Shown here: positions 1-6,722 of the stretch, one piece after another
Position numbering within the stretch: the first letter of the stretch is position 1
Layout of the letters: each line of letters begins with the position of its first letter
Source of the DNA: Spirochaetales bacterium
GTDB lineage: Bacteria; Spirochaetota; Spirochaetia; DSM-27196; SLAA01
Assembly (NCBI GenBank): GCA_007126415.1
Contig: SLBH01000269.1
Coordinates: forward strand, 1 to 11,394
Reading direction: 5' to 3'
DNA: 11,394 nt
The notes under the pieces: model-generated
The model's database searches: none
What the model was told of the DNA's origin: nothing
The model's input: only the letters and a program-made list of their open reading frames with translations
Position numbers and translations under genes: made by a program

Positions 1-3000
1 GGTCTCTACTCGGCGCTCACCGGCGACTACCCGCGGCTCAACCTCGCGACACCCAAGATATACCCCTACATGCAGGCCGATGAAGCCGACCGGCCTCCCG
101 GGCTGGCCGCTGCGATGCGCGAGCTCGGCTATCGCTCGGTTTACCTACAAGCGGCCGAGCTGAGCTATATGTCGAAGGACCGCTTCATGCCTGAGGTAGG
201 CTTTGAGGAGGTGCTCGGCAAGGACACCTTTGAGTACAGCCACGTGCCGTTTGAGTGGGGACCGGACGACAAAGCGTATTTCGAACAGGTAGCCGAGTTC
301 ATAGACGAGCTCAACAACGACGATGAGCCTTGGTTTCTATCGCTTCTGACGGTAGGAACGCATCATCCCTACGGCGTGACCGATGAGTTCGCAGCCGATT
401 ACCCAAGCCGTAAGATCGCCGCGGTTGCGTACCTCGACGAGGCGCTCGGCGAGTTCTTAGAACGGCTCGAGGCAGCCGGACACCTCGAGGACACCGCCGT
501 GTTCATCGTATCCGATGAGTCACACGGCGTTACCGGGCACCTCCTCGGGCGCTACTGGGGAACAACCGTCGTTCGCACTCCCGAGCTCCGCCGCACCCCC
601 CAATCGGAAAAGCCGATCCTCCAGGAACAACCCGTTGGACTGCGCGATCTTCCGATCACGATACTCGATTATCTCGGCGCCGAGGAACAGGCGCTCAGGT
701 TCGCCGGGCGCAGCGTCCTCAGAACCCACGACTCACCGCGCGAGCTATGGTTCGGACCGTACATCGCGAAGCCCGGCGAAGAAAGCACGGACGGCGAGGA
801 AAACGCGAACCGGGAGACCGCCGGTATGCGCGTGTACCACGTCCCCGAAGGTGGCCGCTTTGATATGTATCTCCCGAGCACCGGCTCGCCGTTCGCACCC
901 GAGTACACCCGCCGAACGAAACGTGAAGATGAGCACCGCGAGCTCGCAGAACGCTTGCGCGACTCGTACTGGGCCGCCACGCAGATTCCCGGCGTGGAGT
1001 ATGCGCTTGACGCAACCGACGAGCCCCGGGTAGACCCGCGCAAGCAGTCTTGGGTGCTGGTGGAAGACCTTCGCGAAACCGTCGGGGCCGAAGAATCCCT
1101 CATGCTTAGCGGCGCGCAGTATCTCGAGATTCCGGCCGAGACCAACGCCGAGCTCCATCTCAACCTCTCGGTGGCCGAAGCGCCGGACGGAGACGAAAAG
1201 CTCATACGCCCGGCGCTGCAGGTGCTCGCCGAGTACGAGCCGCTCGATATCGAGCTTCCGAGCATGCCGGAGCTTGCCGCAGGGGAGTCGCTGGAGTTCA
1301 CGATCGCGTTCGAGGCCGAGCAGAAGCTCGAGCGCGTCTGGATAGACCTCCGCGCGCACTCGCTTTCAGACGCACGCACGGCCGAGGTTATCGTACACAA
1401 CCTCACCCTCGAGCTATCCCCGGCATCCGAGCACAACAGCGACGAAGATGAACCACAGAATCCCTCCGCGCCGGTGATCGAGCCCGTTGCGCATGCCGGC
1501 GGGCGCTACGCCGGCACAACCTACACCAACTCACTCGAGGCTCTCGAGGCGCATGCAGAGTCGTACAACCTCTTCGAGATCGATTTTGACTGGACCGCGG
1601 ACCGCCGGCTGGTGGGGCTTCACGACTGGGGCGTGATCTTCGAGCGGCTGTACGGGTTTCGCGTCGATGAGCCGCTTGCGTACCAGGAGTTCGGCCGGCT
1701 CGAGAGCCCGTTGGGCGTCACGCCGCTCGATCTCGATCTGTTGCAGGAGTTCCTCGATCGCCATCCGCATGCCGTTATCGTGACCGATATCAAGAGCGAG
1801 AACCTCGAGGCACTCGAGAAGATCGCCGGTCGTATCGAGAACCACCAACGGCGCATCATCCCGCAGGTATACCACCCCGACGAGTTCGGCGATGTGCTCG
1901 AGCTCGGCTACGAACACATAATCTGGACCCTCTACCGCTACGCACCGAACAGAAACACCGAACGGGTAGTCTCCGAGGCACTCGAACTCCGCGAAGCCTA
2001 CGCCGACGCCTTGTTTGCGGTGGCGATGCCGACGGTGGTGGTTGAGGACGGAACCGCAGCCGCGCTCGGCGAGCACGAGATTCCGAGTTTCGCGCACACC
2101 ATAAACTCGTGCGAAGAGTACCGCCGCATGCGCCGGCTTGGTGCCGACTCAATCTTCAGCGACGATCTCGCGCCCGGCGGTTGCTCGGAGATGTTATCGG
2201 TGCTTTCGTTCAACGTCCGGCTCGCGAGCGCTCCCGACGGCGAGGACGGCTGGGAGAACCGACGCGAACTGGTGTTTGAGGTCATCGAGGACCACGATCC
2301 CGATCTGGTGGGGCTGCAAGAGCCTGAGCCGATCCAACTCCGCGAACTCGAAGAGCGCTTTCCGGACTACACCTTCCTCGGCCGCTCGAGCGAGGGCGGC
2401 GCGGCAGTCGGCGACGACACCGCAGAAGGCAAGTTCAACGCCGTCATGGTACGCTCGGAGCGCTTCAGCGTTCGGCAGGACGGCACCTTCTGGTTCTCAC
2501 CTTACCCTGAACGCCCCGGCAGCCGCGAGTCCGCGGCGGAGCTCCCACGCGTCTGCAGCTGGGCGAAACTTTACGACGAGCACAGCGACGAGACGATCTA
2601 TCTGTACAACCTCCATCTCGACTACGCCTCGCAAGCCGCCCGCGAGCGGAGCACCGAGTTGCTGCTCGAGCGCATGCTCGAAAGACCGAGCGACGGGGTG
2701 GTGCTCGTAACCGGCGACTTCAACGCCAACGCGCTCAATCCGGCGCTACAACTGCTCCGTTCCGACCCCGGGCAGCACGCGCGTGACCCCCGGCCACTGC
2801 GCGACACCTTCGCTGTGGTACACCGCGGCGAGAAAGCGGCGCATGAACTCGGGACCTTTCACGACTTTACCGGCGAGCCGAAGACAACCAAGATCGATTT
2901 TGTGCTCGCACCGGCCTCTATCGAGGTGCTCGACGCGGGCATCGACCGCCGCAGTCGCGACGGCCGCTACCCTTCCGACCATTTCCCGGTCTACGCCGAG

Positions 3001-3021
3001 CTGAAACTCCAACATAGATAG
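1..3021 (+). CDS. LTA-synthase/sulfatase-like + GDPD + EEP triple-domain phosphoester enzyme (5' partial)
   Basis: The frame is open from base 1, beginning GLYSALTGDYPRLN, so the start lies upstream and about 1006 residues are visible. Numbering below counts from the first Met, at 70. Residues 1-300 resemble the alkaline-phosphatase-fold domain of LTA synthases/sulfatases: GTHHPYG (96-102) and SDESHG (148-153) fit the substrate and metal sites. In this family the catalytic Thr sits just before the GLYSALTG-type segment, so it is probably just outside the window. Residues 325-450 look like a beta-rich domain I do not recognise. Residues 470-705 are a GDPD barrel: HAGG (H475), EIDFD (E503, D505), LHDW (H518), DIK (D573, K575). 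Residues 708-981 are an EEP domain: SFN (N715), LQE (E751), NLHLD (H849, D851), GDFNAN (D883, N885), KIDF (D943), SDHFP (D970, H971). Relatives of the first domain are membrane-anchored with the enzyme outside, so an extracytoplasmic location is inferred. The substrate is unknown; phosphoglycerol, glycerophosphodiester or other phosphoesters are plausible. Confidence 0.85.
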   Translation, partial: GLYSALTGDYPRLNLATPKIYPYMQADEADRPPGLAAAMRELGYRSVYLQAAELSYMSKDRFMPEVGFEEVLGKDTFEYSHVPFEWGPDDKAYFEQVAEFIDELNNDDEPWFLSLLTVGTHHPYGVTDEFAADYPSRKIAAVAYLDEALGEFLERLEAAGHLEDTAVFIVSDESHGVTGHLLGRYWGTTVVRTPELRRTPQSEKPILQEQPVGLRDLPITILDYLGAEEQALRFAGRSVLRTHDSPRELWFGPYIAKPGEESTDGEENANRETAGMRVYHVPEGGRFDMYLPSTGSPFAPEYTRRTKREDEHRELAERLRDSYWAATQIPGVEYALDATDEPRVDPRKQSWVLVEDLRETVGAEESLMLSGAQYLEIPAETNAELHLNLSVAEAPDGDEKLIRPALQVLAEYEPLDIELPSMPELAAGESLEFTIAFEAEQKLERVWIDLRAHSLSDARTAEVIVHNLTLELSPASEHNSDEDEPQNPSAPVIEPVAHAGGRYAGTTYTNSLEALEAHAESYNLFEIDFDWTADRRLVGLHDWGVIFERLYGFRVDEPLAYQEFGRLESPLGVTPLDLDLLQEFLDRHPHAVIVTDIKSENLEALEKIAGRIENHQRRIIPQVYHPDEFGDVLELGYEHIIWTLYRYAPNRNTERVVSEALELREAYADALFAVAMPTVVVEDGTAAALGEHEIPSFAHTINSCEEYRRMRRLGADSIFSDDLAPGGCSEMLSVLSFNVRLASAPDGEDGWENRRELVFEVIEDHDPDLVGLQEPEPIQLRELEERFPDYTFLGRSSEGGAAVGDDTAEGKFNAVMVRSERFSVRQDGTFWFSPYPERPGSRESAAELPRVCSWAKLYDEHSDETIYLYNLHLDYASQAARERSTELLLERMLERPSDGVVLVTGDFNANALNPALQLLRSDPGQHARDPRPLRDTFAVVHRGEKAAHELGTFHDFTGEPKTTKIDFVLAPASIEVLDAGIDRRSRDGRYPSDHFPVYAELKLQHR

Positions 3022-3046
3022 GGCCTCGCCGAAACGCGCGCCGCTC

Positions 3047-3075
3047 AAGACACGAACGGACAAATGCGCTATACT
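3047..3075 (+). promoter_or_regulatory. candidate sigma-70-type promoter for the conserved hypothetical gene
   Basis: AAGACA at 3047-3052 (four of six consensus bases) and TATACT at 3070-3075 (five of six) are separated by 17 bp in the gap after the preceding stop at 3021. Transcription would start near 3082, giving a leader of about 60 nt before the TTG start at 3143. Call by inspection only. Confidence 0.5.
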
Positions 3076-3100
3076 GCGAAAATGAAACAAACGGCGCATT
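3063..3100. repeat. inverted repeat bracketing the -10 element
   Basis: AATGCGC at 3063-3069 is the exact reverse complement of GCGCATT at 3094-3100, with 24 nt between the arms that include the candidate -10 box. CACGAA (3051-3056) also pairs with TTCGTG (3099-3104), so the right-hand block ACGGCGCATTCGTGT matches two nearby left-hand words. The left arm lies upstream of the expected transcription start, so this would act as DNA, for example as an operator, and not as a leader RNA hairpin. Function is inferred. Confidence 0.35.
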
Positions 3101-3129
3101 CGTGTATTGTTATGCTGCGCCGCCACCTC

Positions 3130-3145
3130 AGGAGTCATCATTTTG
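3130..3145 (+). promoter_or_regulatory. Shine-Dalgarno site fixing a TTG start
   Basis: AGGAG at 3130-3134 is followed after 8 nt by TTG at 3143-3145, in frame with the conserved hypothetical protein. The in-frame ATG at 3107 has no comparable site and would add 12 residues (MLCCAATSGVII) that do not look like part of the conserved fold. Confidence 0.65.
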
Positions 3146-4987
3146 CAGACACCCCAGTCATTGCAGTCACCTCACACATTTCACATTCCGGTGCTCGGCA
3201 TCGGGTTCTCGGTAGACACGCCGGTGAAGGTCGCGAAGTACGGCATCTCCTCGGTTGTCTCGCTTGTCGACGACGAGCTCGCGGAGCAGCTTCGCGAGTA
3301 CTACCTCCGCGAGCGCGGAGAGTCGTACAGCCCAATCACCGACGCCGACGACGACCCCCGTGCAAACCGCTTTAGCGCGTATCTTAATCTCTTGAAGAAG
3401 ATGGTGGAGGAGAGCACCGAGGCGCTCCGTCAGGCGCCGTTTGCTGAAGGCTCCGAGATCAACACCTACTTCGAGCTCTTACCCCAAGACTCCGACCTTC
3501 GTCGGCGCTACGAACAGATGCGCAGCACAAGCGACGCGAGCGAACAAGAGGCGCTGCAGCAGGAGCTACGCGCCGCGATCGTACCGGGCGATATCGATGT
3601 CAACATCATGGTCAAGGTCGACCGTGACCGCGTACGCAACGGCGAGAAACTGCCCCCGGAGTACGCCGACGCGATGTCTGCGCTCCGCGGGTACGCCAAC
3701 AGCGAGCTCGAGTCCTCGATCGTGCTCTCCGCCGGATTCAACCGCCGCCTCACAAAGTACCTCGAGCGCTTCCCGGATTTTCAGGCCGACGAGCACGGAC
3801 GGTTTAGAAAGCGTATCACGCTCAAGGTCAGCGATTTCCGCTCGGCGTTCACGCAGGCGAAGATGTTTGCCCGCAGCGGCCTCTGGATCTCTGAGTACCG
3901 CGTAGAGTCGGGGCTCAATTGTGGAGGGCATACCTTCGACGGCGACGGCACGCTGCTCGGTCCCATCCTCGATGAGTTCAAGACCCGGCGCGAGGAGCTC
4001 TACGAAACCGCGTTTGAGGTGTACGACAAAGCCGTAAGCAAGGGCACCGGCAGCTCCCCGGCACGCCCGCCTCAGCGCGTTACCGCCCAAGGTGGAGTGA
4101 GCACGGCCGGTGAACACGAGTTTCTCAGACACCGCTACGATATAGACGCGGTCGGTTGGGGATCGCCGTTTCTGCTCGTCCCCGAGGCGGTAAACGTAGA
4201 CCCCGAGACGCTCGAGAAACTCGCCTCGGCCGGCGAGGAACAGGTAATCTCGAGCGGGGCCTCCCCGTTGGGGGTTCGGTTCAGCAACCTGGTGAACTCC
4301 GCCTCGGAGTTGTTCAAGTACGCCCGCGCGCGCGAAGGTAAGCCCGGCAGCAACTGCCCCAAAGGCTACCTGAAGTTCAATACCGAGTTCACCGAGGAAC
4401 CCATCTGTGTTGCGTCGGCCGCGTATCAAAACCGAAAACTCACCGAACTCAAGGACTTGGAACTCGATGAAGCCGAGCGTGATCTTCGCTATCAAGAGAT
4501 TATCGAACCGGCCTGTATCTGCCGTGATCTCTCGGGAACGGTTGAGCTCAACTATGGGACCGGACGCTATAAACACGACGCCACACCGGCGGTCTGTCCC
4601 GGCCCCAACCTCGCGTTCTTCAGGAAACCGGCGACGCTACGCGAGATGGTCGACCACATCTATGGACGACTGAACCTTGTTGAGGTCTCTGAGCGCTCAC
4701 ACATGTTCGTGAATGAGCTGAAGCTCTGCATCGGCAGCTTAACGCGCGAGCTCACAAACGCCGCGCGCGGACGCAATACCAAGAGCTTCGAAGAGCTCCG
4801 TAAATACCGCGACAACCTGCTCGACGGGATCGAGTACTATCGTGGCTTGGTTTCGGGTCTCGGAGAGTCCTATGCGGACTGGAAAGCTCGCATCCCGGCC
4901 GAGATCGCGGCGCTCGCCGATCAGCTTCACGAGATCAGCGCCCGCCATCCGTTGCTCGCGTCGGGAGACGAAAACTCGAACGCATGA
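3143..4987 (+). CDS. conserved hypothetical protein, possible FMN/TIM-barrel-like enzyme with conserved Cys
   Basis: This is 614 residues from a TTG start at 3143. I chose TTG over the in-frame ATG at 3107 because AGGAG (3130-3134) sits 8 nt before it and the recognisable conserved sequence (HIPVLGIGFSVDTPVKVAKYG, residues 14-34) follows soon after. I recognise it as a family of large uncharacterised bacterial proteins. Segments such as VESGLNCGGHTF (254-265), GGVSTAGEHEFL (317-328) and VGWGSPFLLVPEA (337-349) are reminiscent of nitronate monooxygenase/FMN-barrel enzymes, but this link is weak. Cysteines at 260, 405, 422, 458, 460 and 485 lie in conserved-looking motifs (ESGLNCGG, GSNCPKG, PACICRDL, AVCPGPN) and could bind metal or an Fe-S cluster. 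The C-terminus (500-600) is helical. No signal peptide or membrane segment is seen. It is probably cytoplasmic and monocistronic: a 121-nt gap with its own promoter candidate precedes it, and a convergent gene follows. Reaction and pathway are unknown. Confidence 0.8.
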   Translation: MQTPQSLQSPHTFHIPVLGIGFSVDTPVKVAKYGISSVVSLVDDELAEQLREYYLRERGESYSPITDADDDPRANRFSAYLNLLKKMVEESTEALRQAPFAEGSEINTYFELLPQDSDLRRRYEQMRSTSDASEQEALQQELRAAIVPGDIDVNIMVKVDRDRVRNGEKLPPEYADAMSALRGYANSELESSIVLSAGFNRRLTKYLERFPDFQADEHGRFRKRITLKVSDFRSAFTQAKMFARSGLWISEYRVESGLNCGGHTFDGDGTLLGPILDEFKTRREELYETAFEVYDKAVSKGTGSSPARPPQRVTAQGGVSTAGEHEFLRHRYDIDAVGWGSPFLLVPEAVNVDPETLEKLASAGEEQVISSGASPLGVRFSNLVNSASELFKYARAREGKPGSNCPKGYLKFNTEFTEEPICVASAAYQNRKLTELKDLELDEAERDLRYQEIIEPACICRDLSGTVELNYGTGRYKHDATPAVCPGPNLAFFRKPATLREMVDHIYGRLNLVEVSERSHMFVNELKLCIGSLTRELTNAARGRNTKSFEELRKYRDNLLDGIEYYRGLVSGLGESYADWKARIPAEIAALADQLHEISARHPLLASGDENSNA

Positions 4988-4994
4988 CGACCGT

Positions 4995-5015
4995 GACGCG
5001 ACCGCGCCGTGCGTC
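4995..5015. terminator. weak possible hairpin between convergent genes
   Basis: GACGC (4995-4999) and GCGTC (5011-5015) can pair across an 11-nt GC-rich loop in the 43-nt gap between the conserved hypothetical gene and alkA. No T tract follows on either strand, so intrinsic termination is doubtful. Confidence 0.15.
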
Positions 5016-5030
5016 TGCGGGTAGCGCGTA

Positions 5031-5705
5031 TCAATACACCACCGGTTCGGCATCGAGGTCGCGCCAGATGTACCACGTCGCGACGGTCCGCCACGGACGC
5101 CAGCGCTCGGCATGCGCCTCGAGCCACGATTGCCGCGCGCGCAACGACCGGCGGTCGACCCGTTCGCCGGCGGCGTCGCTTCCGGCGGCGTCGCTTCCGC
5201 CGGCATAGTACAGCCGCGCCGCGGCGTTGACGAGCCCGAGATCACCGAGCGGCAGCACGTCGGGACGATGGAGATAGAATATCAGAATCATGTCGGCCGT
5301 CCAGCGACCGACACCACGTAGTTCGGTAAGCTCCGCGCGAACCGCTCTATCGTCGTAGGTCGCCCAGCGCGCCGGGTCCACCGCACCGCTCACGAACGCC
5401 TCGGCCATCCCGATGACGTACTCCGCCTTCCGCCACGAAAGCCCGAGTTCACGCAGCTCAGACGGGTCGGCAGCGGCGAGCTGCGCCGGGCTCGGCGCCG
5501 GGAACGCCTCGATCAACCGCGCCCAGATGCCCGCGGCGGCCGCCACCGAGATCTGCTGCCCGACGACGGCGTTCAAGAGGGTGCGGAAGCCGTCGCCGCT
5601 TCCACGCAGACGATCGCCGGCGTGCTCCGCAATGAGCGCTCCTAAGGTCTCGTCGCGCTCTGTGAGTTCGCGACAGGCGCGTTCCCAGTACGGTAAGACG
5701 CTCAC
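5031..5705 (-). CDS. DNA-3-methyladenine glycosylase, AlkA/Mag type (HhH-GPD superfamily)
   Basis: This is 224 residues with a GTG start. The enzyme removes alkylated purines such as 3-methyladenine from DNA, the first step of base-excision repair in the cytoplasm. The helix-hairpin-helix is seen as LTELRGVGRWTADMILIF (126-143). The catalytic Asp is D155 in PLGDLGL, the position of AlkA Asp238 in the typical PADDLG motif. NAVVGQQIS (45-53) and LGLSWRKAEYV (87-97) are also typical of the family. It lacks the extra N-terminal domain of E. coli AlkA (282 residues) and is nearer the short Mag1-like form. GGGAGG (plus-strand 5715-5720) lies 9 nt before the GTG. The start overlaps the stop of the upstream AraC-type gene as GTGA, so translation is probably coupled. 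The loop after residue 169 carries a duplicated SDAAG encoded by a 15-bp tandem repeat. No four-Cys Fe-S motif is present, which argues against an EndoIII/MutY assignment. Confidence 0.9.
   Translation of the reverse strand: MSVLPYWERACRELTERDETLGALIAEHAGDRLRGSGDGFRTLLNAVVGQQISVAAAAGIWARLIEAFPAPSPAQLAAADPSELRELGLSWRKAEYVIGMAEAFVSGAVDPARWATYDDRAVRAELTELRGVGRWTADMILIFYLHRPDVLPLGDLGLVNAAARLYYAGGSDAAGSDAAGERVDRRSLRARQSWLEAHAERWRPWRTVATWYIWRDLDAEPVVY
5168..5197. repeat. 15-bp tandem duplication inside the glycosylase gene
   Basis: CGGCGGCGTCGCTTC occurs at 5168-5182 and again immediately at 5183-5197. It is in frame and doubles the five-residue block SDAAG in a loop shortly after the catalytic Asp. 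Because the unit is a multiple of three, copy-number change would keep the frame. Confidence 0.85.
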
Positions 5706-5720
5706 GTAGCCGCGCCTCCC
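5702..5720 (-). promoter_or_regulatory. coupling junction: SD plus GTGA stop/start overlap
   Basis: On the minus strand GGGAGG (plus 5715-5720) precedes GTG by 9 nt, and GTGA holds both the GTG start of the glycosylase and the TGA stop of the AraC-type gene. This is the classical layout for translational coupling. Confidence 0.8.
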
Positions 5721-6535
5721 AGCAGCCGATACTGCTTGGGACTGGTCTCGTACTCACGCCGAAAGACGTGGTAGAAATGGCTCAAGTTTCGAAAGCCGCA
5801 GTCCAGTGCGATATCGAGGATCGGGCGATCGGTAGTCACCAGAAGCTCGGCCGCTTTGGTGCATCGCAGCGCCGAAAGATACTGTACGAAGGTGCGGCCG
5901 GTCTCGCGCTTGAACAGCGCGTGGAAGTGACTGCGGCTCAGGCCACAAGATTTGAGAACGTCTTCGACCGTGATCGGGTTCGTGTAGTCGGTGTTCAGGT
6001 ACGAAACCGCGTCCTGGATACGCGTACTCGCGAGCGGCTTCAGGCCCTTGATCGGGATCTTGAACTGCGCATCCCGCATCACGGTAATCAGAAGCTCGAC
6101 CAGCTTCAGCCGTAGTGCCCAAGAGTACCCGCGGTAGCGGTTGCGAAACTCCCACAGCATCGCATCAACCAGGGTGTTCATACGCTCGGTTCCGATCCGC
6201 GAAAGCTCGATGTGATTCTGCTTCTGAGCATGCAGCTTGATTAGCCCCAGCACGTAGAGCGCCTCTTTATCCATGTGCACCGAGGGCGAGAAGAGCTCTT
6301 CCGAGAACAGCACCTGCACCACCGTGAGCGACTCTTGGTTCGAGATCAGCTTACCGCGCGGGTTAAACAGCAAGCTACCGGTGCGCACGCGCGCACGCAT
6401 CCCGTTGTGCATCAACGAGCCTTCACCCGAGCGGCAGAACAACACCTCGTGCATACGCCGCTCTTTGGGGTCATGCTCCCAGCCGGTGGTGCGCCTACTA
6501 ACCGAGATGGTTCGTATAAAAAACAACAGTCGCAT
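5702..6535 (-). CDS. AraC-family transcriptional regulator with N-terminal cupin-like sensor
   Basis: This is 277 residues from an ATG at 6535. Residues 20-75 read like an AraC cupin arm (HDPKERRMHEVLFCRSGEGS, then RTGSLLFNPRGK), the usual small-ligand sensing domain. Residues 170-272 are the double helix-turn-helix: ITVEDVLKSCGLSRSHFHALF (188-208) for the first and ILDIALDCGFRNLSHFYHVFRR (239-260) for the second, ending in the typical SPKQYR. It lacks an Ada-type methyl-accepting Cys domain, so it is not Ada itself. The stop overlaps the GTG of the alkA-type gene by 4 nt, so its likely target is its own repair operon; that is inferred, and the ligand is unknown. It is divergent from the fabF-type gene and could also act there. 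The start is moderately sure: only a weak GAG-rich site precedes 6535, and the next Met (residue 28) falls inside the cupin motif. Confidence 0.88.
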   Translation of the reverse strand: MRLLFFIRTISVSRRTTGWEHDPKERRMHEVLFCRSGEGSLMHNGMRARVRTGSLLFNPRGKLISNQESLTVVQVLFSEELFSPSVHMDKEALYVLGLIKLHAQKQNHIELSRIGTERMNTLVDAMLWEFRNRYRGYSWALRLKLVELLITVMRDAQFKIPIKGLKPLASTRIQDAVSYLNTDYTNPITVEDVLKSCGLSRSHFHALFKRETGRTFVQYLSALRCTKAAELLVTTDRPILDIALDCGFRNLSHFYHVFRREYETSPKQYRLLGGAAT

Positions 6536-6614
6536 ACTACGCGTCTCACTCTACCGGCACCCACGTCCGTTACGCAAAGCCTCGGCACCAACCCCACCGG
6601 ATACTAATCAGACA

Positions 6615-6642
6615 ATACTACAAAAAAAACCGACTTTTGCAA
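6615..6642 (-). promoter_or_regulatory. weak candidate promoter for the araC-alkA operon
   Basis: Read on the minus strand, TTGCAA (plus 6637-6642) and TAGTAT (plus 6615-6620) are separated by 16 bp, each matching four of six consensus bases. The T-rich spacer supports it a little. It would give a leader of roughly 70 nt before the ATG at 6535. TTGCAA is palindromic and could equally serve the other strand. Confidence 0.3.
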
Positions 6643-6661
6643 ACGACACGCCCGCGAGTAC

Positions 6662-6679
6662 TCGATAGGATTGTATCGA
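6662..6679. promoter_or_regulatory. operator-like dyad TCGATA-N6-TATCGA
   Basis: TCGATA (6662-6667) and TATCGA (6674-6679) are perfect inverted arms separated by GGATTG, in the divergent region about 60 bp before the fabF-type start. Size and symmetry suit a dimeric repressor site. AraC-type proteins usually bind direct repeats, so the cognate protein need not be the neighbouring regulator. Function is inferred. Confidence 0.35.
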
Positions 6680-6722
6680 AATTGCACGCGTGCTCGAACC
6701 CGCACGCCGCGACAAACACGAC

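Noticed and set aside
669..1436. 255-codon minus-strand frame opposite the sulfatase-like region
   Set aside because: It is Ser/Arg-rich with low complexity, typical of an antisense shadow in GC-rich DNA, with no ribosome site or motif.
1500..1830. Repeated CTCGAG words
   Set aside because: These come from frequent Leu-Glu codon pairs in acidic GC-rich coding sequence; spacing is irregular and they form no repeat array.
2138..2710. 190-codon plus-strand frame overlapping the EEP domain
   Set aside because: It lies out of frame with an intact EEP domain that has all its catalytic residues, so it is a shadow frame.
3566..4576. 336-codon open frame on the minus strand opposite the conserved hypothetical gene
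   Set aside because: The plus-strand frame has a ribosome site, a promoter candidate and recognisable motifs. The antisense frame has none and is expected from GC-rich codon use.
5702..6535. Ada-type bifunctional alkylation sensor
   Set aside because: The N-terminal half reads as a cupin arm and contains no Ada zinc-Cys or PCHR methyltransferase motif.
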